From contig QVOM02000112.1 in the NCBI GenBank assembly GCA_003586115.2, positions 44,951,487-45,015,486 of the forward strand: a stretch of 64,000 nt of DNA, in the 5' to 3' direction. This document shows positions 55,693 through 64,000 of the stretch, piece by piece. This stretch comes from Salvator merianae (taxonomy: Eukaryota > Chordata > Lepidosauria > Squamata > Teiidae). The first letter of the stretch is position 1. The number at the start of each line of letters is the position of its first letter. A program made the position numbers and the translations under genes. Under the pieces are notes generated by a model. The model saw only the letters and a program-made list of their open reading frames with translations, made no database searches and was not told the origin of the DNA.

Positions 55693-56353
55693 GGGTGTTT
55701 TCACACTTGGTGCCCTAGAACAGGATAAGTATCCTGTTCTAAGGTGGAATGGATCCTGCAGCACAGATATCGTCCACACTGTGGGGCCCCAGAATGGAAT
55801 GTCAGTAGGGCCCTTTCTGCACTTGGACTTATTTCAGATTATATCTCAGAATAAGGACCTGCCATCTGCATGCTACTGCAGACTATGGTAGACCCAGGGC
55901 AAGACCTTTCATAGTTTGCACTAGCATGTGGATAGCAGATCCCTATTCTGGGATATAATCCACAGTAAGGCCAAGTGCAGAAAGGACCTAGGATACCAGC
56001 ATTTACACTGCAAATGCTGGTGTTCTGCTCCTGCACCTGCTCCTTGCAATGACAGCAGCCAGGAAGTGCCCAGCCACTGCCATGATGACTGAAAATACCA
56101 CAGATCATGCAGGTGCAGCTGTGGCATGCTGTGTAGCCTTGCGTTCACTCCTGGAAACTGGTGCGAATGCATTTTACTGGGAGCAGGCTGGCTGCTCTCA
56201 GTCAAGTTGTGGAGCACAATTTAGTTCTCCGCAGCTAGCCGTGATTGGGAGCAGCTAGAGTCTGCTCCCAATCATATGGGCTGCCATGCAGTGCAGATGC
56301 ACTTGCCTAGTGAGTGTCTGCACGCTCACTAGGCAACAAGTGCAAAAAGTCCC
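55693..56353 (+). mobile_element. Non-autonomous DNA transposon, TSD TTA, interrupted by a MITE
   Basis: The ends GGGTGTTTTCACACTTG and CAAGTGCAAAAAGTCCC are inverted repeats. Flanks TTA at 55690-55692 and TTA at 56354-56356 form a 3-bp duplication. The interior is split by the palindromic element at 55809-55988; without it the element is about 478 bp. A subterminal inverted repeat is seen inside the left end (AACAGGATAAGTATCCTGTT). Frames at 55839-56258 are parts of these repeats. Confidence 0.82.
55809..55988. mobile_element. 180-bp palindromic MITE nested in an older element, TSD TAG
   Basis: Left end GGCCCTTTCTGCACTTGG, right end CCAAGTGCAGAAAGGACC, flanks TAG at 55806-55808 and 55989-55991. 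The arms are near-perfect inverted copies, and the text agrees closely with 29264-29443, also 180 bp. The close agreement suggests that both insertions are fairly recent. Confidence 0.9.
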
Positions 56354-56359
56354 TTAGCT

Positions 56360-57850
56360 TCTTGTATTAAGAACTGTAAGAAGACTCTGTGTTTTTTGTA
56401 CAATTTTCTTTTTAGTAAGTTGAAGACTTCTCTATAAAGCAGCTTATTCAAATGTAGCATTATCTTATTTTTATAGAGTAGCAGTACGTGGCTGTCAGTA
56501 TGAAAAGCATCTGAAGTTCATTAACTACAGTATGTACTCTGTTCAGTGAAGACCCAATGAAGAGAGCAATAGAACAGCAGTGTGACTAAGCACTTCTGGG
56601 GAGTGTAATTTTCAGATGTAACAACTGCCCACAAATCAGGGGAAGGGAAGGGATATAGTTGATGGATTAAAGCATATTCTTAATTCTGTTCATCACTCTT
56701 AAACCTAGTGAGCTTGCAAATGAAACAAAATGATGCAGTGATATGTTTAATGTTGTTTCCATTCCATTCTAAGTTTTTAAAAAGACTTAATCCATTGTCC
56801 TTAATCCTGTCCTTAAAGACGGCAGTCAAAGATTTTTAGTGACACCTTTACCATCATAATTAGAAAAATAAAGAGACAAAACAAATCAAGGAAGTTTGCT
56901 TTTATGCAAGTTGCAGATTAATCATATCTTCTTTGCTCGTGGTCAAGGATTCAGGTAACATGTGAAAACACACCAAAAATACATGTCTGTTTCTAGTAAT
57001 GCCTGCCATTCCTCCAGCTAAGAAGAAAATCCTCCATTTGTCAGTATGACAGGTCTTTATATATGGTGCTGACCAGAAACAAGCAGTCAGGGTGGGCTGC
57101 CACTGTTATGCACCAAGGTCAGGAATAAAGGTTGCCAGCCAAGGCGGGATGACCAGAAGCAGTACACTTCTGATGCTGTTTCTAGGTACCTGGCCAAATG
57201 GTGCCAGGCATACTATCCTGGATCATGGACTGTGTGCTGTTCACATGTGGTCTGTGGTCTGGTATACTGGTAGGTTACAGTGCCATTTCCATGTCATTGT
57301 CCATCCCCAATATTTTGTCTGGTGGGGATGAAATGGTCTCCTGGGACAAATGTCCTCCCAGGATTACTATTCCATAGTGCAGAGGAAGTGTTCTTGTGGT
57401 CCAGTGTTTACTGGTCCAGTGTGGTCACAACTTTTGATTCTAAAGACTTGCTAAATGTACCAAACAGTATTAACTAGATCTGGAACAGTGCTTCTCAGAA
57501 GATACTGTCCTGTGCTTTTTAGAAAAAGGCAAAATTTTGACCAAGTAGTCAACATAGACTGTGTCTATACTTTATGGTGACAGTGGTCCTACCTTTCACT
57601 TGACAGTGTGGCCATATCCTTTGTGACCACACACATGCCCAGGACATCAGAGAGATAATTTCAATACACTTCCCACAAATGTGGCAGGGAAGAGGCTGAA
57701 AGTAACATCAGTAGGTCCTCCAGACTCACCTTAACTCTTGACAGGCCATCTTAGGAACAGTTACAGGGGATACCATTTTGAGAATGGCAGTCTGTATTCT
57801 ATCTTTTTAATTAAATTTTTCAATTATGCAAAAGGAAATAAAAAATAACA
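56360..57850. other. Intergenic, no gene recognised
   Basis: Mostly unassigned. The part 57100-57480 weakly resembles 32530-33010. Confidence 0.45.
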
Positions 57851-57864
57851 GATCATAACAAAAA

Positions 57865-57897
57865 AACCAGGGCTTCCCCCCCCCCCCAAAAAAAATG
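57865..57897. repeat. C-run/A-run homopolymer junction
   Basis: A run of about 14 C is followed directly by 8 A. Homopolymers of this sort are prone to length errors in sequencing. Confidence 0.85.
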
Positions 57898-57899
57898 TA

Positions 57900-58355
57900 T
57901 ATTGAAAAAGAGAGGGAGAGAGGAAAAAAAACTACACCACCATGACACTACCCAGCTACCCCTTGTGCACACTAGTTGACAACTTCTAGATTACTTCTTT
58001 CATCTTCGTTCTCTTTCATTTTAGCTGGACCAAAGCGTTAGTCTAGTTATTTCTTTTTTCAGTTCCTCCGGTGCTTGGGGTCTCATTGAAAACTACAATA
58101 AATCTTTCCATCTTTCTTCTGTTTTAGAAAGCAATTTCATACCTTGACTTTTAAATCTTATTTTCTGCATTTTATCAAATCTATATTGTTCCATTAGATA
58201 GCTATACCAATTATCTAATGTCCATTTAGTACTTTCCCTCCCTCCCAATACGATTGTTGATTGTGCTGCACATATCATTTGAGCACATAAATACTGTTTG
58301 GCAGTCTGTATTCTAGTACAGCTTAGGGATGGGATAGTTTTAAAAAACTAAATAT
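57900..58355. other. Intergenic, possible LINE scrap
   Basis: The text at 57990-58280 on minus reads as QSTIVLGGRESTKWTLDNWY and MEQYRFDKMQKIRFK, which recalls the tail of an L1-type ORF2 (WYNYL.EY.DKLTYLIR) but is too short and decayed to be sure. Confidence 0.35.
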
Positions 58356-58359
58356 CTCA

Positions 58360-59445
58360 TTAGTTATTTATTTCTAAATATTTCTATCAACCCTTCATCA
58401 AAAGGTGTCATGATGGGTTACAACATTTGCTAAAATAACAATATAAAATATGTATTACAGTTGGTAAAACATAAAATAAAAATATAATTAAAATACAGCC
58501 ATTTCCCTTGGCAGAAACAACATTAGAAAACAGCTAACCATCAACGGCGTGGTGAAAAGTTAAGTTTTAGCCAGGCACCAAAAGCCATATAACGGTGGCA
58601 CCTGGTATACTACTGCCGGGAGGTTCTTCCCAGGCCTGGAGTCCACCAAAGGAAAACATCACCATCCCTTGGTCCTCTGAGGGTGACAAAACTACAAGAA
58701 GGTGTTCACCCTGAGATCTTAAAATGTAGACAAGTCTACATGGGTGAAGGTGCTCTGTCAGATAGTCAGGCCTAAGCCGTTTAGGGTTGTATATGTAAGA
58801 GTCAGCCCCTGGAATTGGGGTCAGTAGCAAATAGGAAACAGTACAAATCTTTCAAGACCAGTGAGCTGTGCATCTGGGCAGAGAGTCCCCTCACTAGCTA
58901 AGCTGCTGCATTTTGCACTTGTTCCAGATTCTGGATCATCTTCAAGGATGGTCTCACATACACTGCATTACACTTCAGTCTGGAGGTTATGAGAGTGTGA
59001 ATCAAAGTGGCCAAATTATCTGTATCTGGTAGAGACTGAAGCTGACAAACCACTCAGAGATGGAGGCAAGCGTTCTTGGCTACTGCTGCCACCTGAGCAT
59101 CAACCAACAGTGATGAATCCAGAACGACCCCCAGATCATGCACCTATTTTTTCTGGGTCAAAATTATCTCAGCTGAAATCGTGTGTCCCCTAATTTCCTG
59201 TACTTGAGACCCTGAGACACACGATACTTCTGTCTTGTCTGGTTTCAATGTATTGGTCTACATCTGATCCATTTTTGAATCCAGACAACAATCAAGCACC
59301 TGAACTACTTCCCCAATACATATGTAATAGAAAACTATATTTAGGTGTCATTAGCATAGAGATGGTACCTCACTTCAAATTTCCTGATAACCTCTCCCGG
59401 CAGTTTCATATAGATGTTGAAAAGCACTGAGAACAAAAGTTATGT
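58360..59445 (-). pseudogene. L2-type LINE fragment, longest copy (reverse-transcriptase 3' half and tail)
   Basis: Minus-strand text contains YNPKRLRPDYLTEHLHPC at about 58740-58800, then LRSQGEHLLVVLSPSEDQG and WEEPPGS, the C-terminal part of an L2-like reverse transcriptase. Higher coordinates (58900-59440) correspond to earlier RT codons: GCAGCTTAGCTAGTGAGGG-like and AGACTGAAGTGTAATGCAGT on minus are the decayed LDYCNAL region. The tail (58360-58480) has GTGTCATGATGGGTTACAAC and an A-rich stretch. Stops and shifts throughout; inactive. Confidence 0.78.
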
Positions 59446-59449
59446 CTTT

Positions 59450-62400
59450 TTTATCAACGTCATCATCATCATTTCAATATACCCCTTTTAGTCATGTGCA
59501 ATATCAGTAGTGCATATTTTTGCTTTCTAGTTCTGTTCAGGCTCAGAATAAATATATTCCTACTGTTCCATGCCCAATGTCTGTGTCCAGAAGGGAGTAA
59601 GCATATAAATTATATATTGCTCACCTGCATAAGTGAAAATGCTTTTGTTCACATTTTGTGAGTTTGAACAGAATTGAGGAGCAGAAGCTGGCATAACAAA
59701 AATTCTGTGTCAATGGAAAACAACAACAACAGAAGTCTGCTTAACAAAACTTTGCTAAAGATGGAACAGCCCGTGCTAGATAGTCTGACCCACACTAGGC
59801 TGAACTAGTACTAGCATGGGCTAAAGGTCCTCTGCACATTGGATGACCTACACTGGCTTTGAAGGCTGGACTCAGCCTTTGAAGCTGGTACTCAGTCTTT
59901 GAAGACTGGGAATGAAAGTTCCTGGCCTTCACAGTTTCTCCAAGGACGCGTTTTGGGAAGAAGTGACATCTGGCATCACTTTTGGTGTCATTTTATCATG
60001 CACCATCAAAACAAGTTCCCCAGTTTATTCCAGCCTATGGAGGCACGCCATTCACACACCTCCAGAGTCCAGAATTCAGAGTCTGCAATGCTGGTAGTCT
60101 TCATTGTTGAAGTCCACTGTAGTACAAGGTTAGAGCACCATTTTGGCACCCTATAGCTTCATCCAGTGTAGATGAGACATTCTAGCAGGGGCCAGAACTT
60201 CTACTGTGGATCCATTCAAAAGGAGACAAAACCATTGCCCCCTTCAGTGCAGATGGGGGAAAACCTTACCCTCAGTGACTCATTTACTATTTGTAGAATT
60301 CAACCTAAGAGCTCCTCCTAGCTACTTTTAATAAGCCATGATGGACACAGCTCAACAAAGTAAGAATGTGGCTGAATCACTGTGAGAACCCTTTTTGGAC
60401 GTCCAAGCCACCATAATTGATGTTGATTCTACAGCTCTGAGTCAGAAAGTTCTCTCATCATCTCTTCAGTTCCTACTACAGATGTGGTCTCAGAGGGACT
60501 ACAAGAGACTTTGCCATACAAATGCTTTGTAATTTGCAGAGTATCTTCGAAGTACTTTGGGTCACCAGCTCTTAAACTACCAAGGAAAGCCTGTGCTAGG
60601 TGGTTCACAATAGTAGTAGCAAAGTAAGACCTAATCACATCCGCCATCACTACATGGATTTTAATATTGGTCATTTTTGCTTTGTTACCCCCATGAGACC
60701 ATTTAATGAAGGGCAAGATATGTCTAAATTCAGTGTTACAGTATAATTTACAGTCATCCTACATCACTTTATTTCCATCAACTGTGAGTTTTGTAAATTC
60801 ATAAGGGAGGGGCTTGTGACCCTCACCGTATATGAGAGAAAAGGGCAAGAAAAATTTATATTCACAGGTTTGGCCACAGAAATCCATATGTTGGGGAGGG
60901 GAGCAAGACTTCAGGGAGAACACTGCTTTCTGGTTGCCAAACTGTTTGTGAGGTTTAGGGTACAAATTTCTTTGGCACAATGTAATTGCTGCAATGCAAA
61001 TATAACTGCAACTGAGCTAAATTTTTCAGTTAAGAACATTTTATTCATCTTGTGCAGATGAATTTGCCTGATATAGGAATACAAAAGAAGGAGAAAGTCT
61101 GGAGGGAAAACTAGTAAGAACACAAACTCTTAACAGTCTTTCTCATAAATGCATTTGATGCAACAAAAGTGCACCTTAGATCCATTTATCCAGTTCAATG
61201 GAGAGCAGAAGAGCATTGCAATGTACAATTATGCATGAGATTCTCCTTTTTGGATGAGGACATTTGTACTGCGAATTTGAGCATAACTTAAAAGAAATTT
61301 GTAAAAAATGGAATTCCAGGATACTGCATGAAATTCAGTTCATGGTACTGTAACAGTATTTCATACCAATCATATGGAATTGAGAAAGCTGCTCTGACCT
61401 TCTGTGTTGCCACAAAACCTTTGATTGTGGACTGCCAGGGAAAGGGGAGGCAAGAAAAAACACTCTTTCTAGCTGCAGTCTTCTGTTCTGCAACTTTAAA
61501 AGATAAATTATGAAGGTTGTGATGAGGTCTGGGAGGATAGTCTGCCAGATGTTGCAGGGCTCAACCACCCCATTGGAGCCAAGGCTGGAGTTCATCAGCA
61601 CCTGGAGACCCTTTGGCTTCTAATCTATCTCCCAAATACTCAGAGAAAGCTATCTCAGGTTGAATCCAGCTGCAGCTAAGGTTTAATCCCCCTTTGATCT
61701 ACCTTCAAAGGTGAGAATGAATACATAAGCAGAGCAACAAGCAGAGTGACTAGCTGTTTTTGTTCCACATTATCTAACACAAAGGTGGATCTTCTGAGTT
61801 AGATAATGTGGAAGGAAATCTGTTTTCCATGTGCTGATTTGTTCTCTCACATTCTGAAGGTAGATCAATGGTGGATTAAAACTTAGGTGTAGCTGGGCCC
61901 TTGGAGACAGTCAATCAGTATTAATATAAATAATGGATTGCTGAGTGGGTCCACATCAGCAGGTGAGAGTGATTTTCAAGTCATCCGCTAACAGAATGTG
62001 GAGGTAGATTAACAAATGACTGCTTTTCCTTTCCACTGTTTGTTTGATTTGATTTGTATTTCTCTCCTGGTTTGGTACCTGCTGTGGCAATATGGAGACC
62101 TGGAGGCCCCATGAACAGGCATGGTGTGCTTTGCAGGGGCGTGAACAACAGGGCTTAAAAGCCGGTGGCCGCCGCTGCTCCAGACCTATTCCCAAGGACC
62201 TCATGGTGAGTCAGAATAAACTTACAGAAAACACAATTAAAATGTGCAGCTACTCGGCATTGTGTGAGGCCAGCTGGCCCCATCAGCAGTAAAGTTCGTA
62301 TCCTATCACTCACTTCCAGGTCAACTTTAGACTGTCACTGAGGCTGTCACAGTTCAAATCACCAGTGTGGCCTAAGAGTTCTTTAAATAGTCTCACACCC

Positions 62401-62690
62401 TGTCATGCTGGTGACACAATTGCTCATGCTGGTCTTGGTGTGGTAGTGCACATACCTGTGCCCATGAGGCTACTTCCAGGGCCAGAAGGCCATGAGACTG
62501 ACACTACACCCATGTGTGGCAGCCTGGCCAGAAATTGCCAAACTAATTATCCTAGCCACAGAAAAAGACTTAAGAAAGCCAAAATGTGACTAATTAGTTG
62601 GCTGATTTTGGCAACCCTGATAATCTCAGTGATAGAATGATTAGTACTCCCTAGTCAAAAGATATTCCTAGTAGCACAGCTAGGATGACT
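59450..62690. other. Intergenic, no gene recognised
   Basis: Unassigned sequence. A CATCATCATC run is at 59460-59472. Two imperfect phrases at 59860-59905 (TTTGAAGGCTGGACTCAGCC, TTTGAAGCTGGTACTCAGTC, TTTGAAGACTGG) form a short tandem of about 23-bp units. Frames have no known domains. Confidence 0.45.
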
Positions 62691-62695
62691 ACGAT

Positions 62696-63213
62696 GGCCC
62701 TGTTCGTACTTAGCGAGTGGTACGTTTCAGGACGCATGCTAGAACACAGAATCCGCACTTGCGAACAGCCTCAGCTCACCCAAAATCTACCAAAGCCCAC
62801 CTGATGCTTACCTGAATCCAACCAGCTGTGGTCAACTAATTTGTAGTCTCCAACCTGACCTGCAAGTTCAGATGAGGATCAGGAAAGATGCGTTTGCACT
62901 ATTTCCAGGTTCAAAATGGTGGTGGGGCAGAGCCGGCGGGGCCGCGCAGGCGCAGTCTGCTGGTTTGCACCCCGGTTTGGACCTTGGGCTCTGGACCCTG
63001 GTGGTCTTTTCGGACACAGGTTCGAACACAGACCCTCTGGGTTCAAACACAGCTACTGAACTAGTACACTCCCATTCGCACTGCGTCCAGCACTGGTTGG
63101 CTTACGGAGTGTTCCAGTGCTGACAGGAGCGAAGACCTATCTCAGTACCCAAACCCTGCCGGCCAGAACCATGCTAGTTATACTGTTATACCTTTGTAAG
63201 TGTGAACAGACCC
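62696..63213. mobile_element. CpG-containing DNA element, GGCCCTGTTCGTACTTA end
   Basis: Ends GGCCCTGTTCGTACTTAGCG and GTAAGTGTGAACAGACCC are inverted repeats of about 17 bases. No exact duplication is seen (GAT and ATT). The interior has more CG dinucleotides than its surroundings and repeated TTCGAAC/GTTCAAAC phrases. It is related in style to 12332-12862. Confidence 0.68.
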
Positions 63214-63215
63214 AT

Positions 63216-64000
63216 TGTCTCCTTAAGTCTTTCAAAGTGAAGAGTATTTTCAATCTAGAAAGAGGAAGAGAGTGAAAGAAAGGGAGAATATCTTTGGAAG
63301 GTAAAACAAAGCAGATAAAAGTATTTCTGGCTTGTAAAAAAGTGAATAAGGAGCACTTGCTATCAATTTGCTTTATACAAGAACTTGAAAGGATAAATGA
63401 AATTCGAAGTTAGCATGACATGAACAGAAGTTGCAGGGTTTTCCAGTTTCACTCTAGGGATTGATAAATAGCATTAAAGCAGCCATTCTTTCTGATATAA
63501 TCTCTGGTATTTCAGGCTGGCTAGTGATAATTTCTAAATACTTCATTAGGATTGATCATATCTTTAAGAACATTTTATGAGTTTCTTGAGATGGGTTATA
63601 GTTTGCTTACTCAAAATTACAGTTCACAGCCCACAAAGGAACTGTGAATATAATTTTCTGAATATATATTTATATTATGAGATTCATTTTACCACACGTT
63701 ATGAGATGAACTATTGATATAAGTTATCTGACAGATATATTGCAGTGTTTAATTGAATACAGCATTCATTCATCCTCTCATCTGAGGATCTCTTCAATAT
63801 GTAGTTCTCATTTCTCTTAGGCTACTGTCCACCATGATGGCTGCATGCACAAGACTACTAGAACATTATGTCTCCAGCTTTTTTTCTAACTAGCTATGCC
63901 CTATTTTTGTAACCCTAAATGATCTCTCTCTCTCTTTTTTTTTTTTTTTTGGAAATCTCATTGGGCTAAGACACCATGCTGTACTCCTTTACGTGGCCCC
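63216..64000. other. Intergenic to window end, nothing recognised
   Basis: AT-rich sequence with a CT run and T run at 63924-63951. No gene seen. Confidence 0.5.

Overview
The window is vertebrate nuclear DNA. It has long introns, canonical GT-AG splice sites, one CpG-rich promoter region and abundant decayed transposable elements. The mix of L2-type and CR1-type LINE fragments, short tRNA-derived SINEs and many non-autonomous DNA transposons points to a reptile, most likely a squamate. That placement is an inference, since no species-specific marker can be read. It is not microbial: the short open frames across the window are mostly chance or decayed transposons.

Only one protein-coding gene is supported: TMEM47, a four-pass junction protein of the claudin/PMP22/EMP group, complete on the minus strand. 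Its three coding exons are 45092-44867, 13759-13619 and 1908-1730. They splice in phase into a 181-codon protein plus stop. Intron 1 is about 31.1 kb and intron 2 about 11.7 kb. The first ATG (45090-45092) follows an in-frame stop at 45165-45167 and lies in a CpG-rich region at about 44.5-45.56 kb. Positions 1-1729 should be 3' UTR and downstream sequence.

Intron 2 (1909-13618) holds a LINE reverse-transcriptase fragment with YADD, several terminal-inverted-repeat elements, a SINE and a LINE 3' tail with a pentamer repeat. Intron 1 (13760-44866) holds more of these, a hAT-like element nested in an older element, a mariner-type element, two L2 endonuclease relics, a 61-bp tandem duplication and a 1.2-kb CpG-rich element. 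The 18.5 kb upstream of the gene (45.5-64 kb) shows no gene. It carries a SINE, three L2 fragments, further inverted-repeat elements and a purine-rich tract with a 17-N gap.

The strongest non-genic signal is a set of DNA transposons whose ends read roughly GGCCCTTTCTGCACTTGG and its complement. They are flanked by 3-bp target duplications that differ between copies (TCT, TAG, TAT, TCA, TTG, TTA, AAA, GAA). Three copies are near-perfect palindromes of 169-180 bp. I found no new biological system beyond this group of elements.
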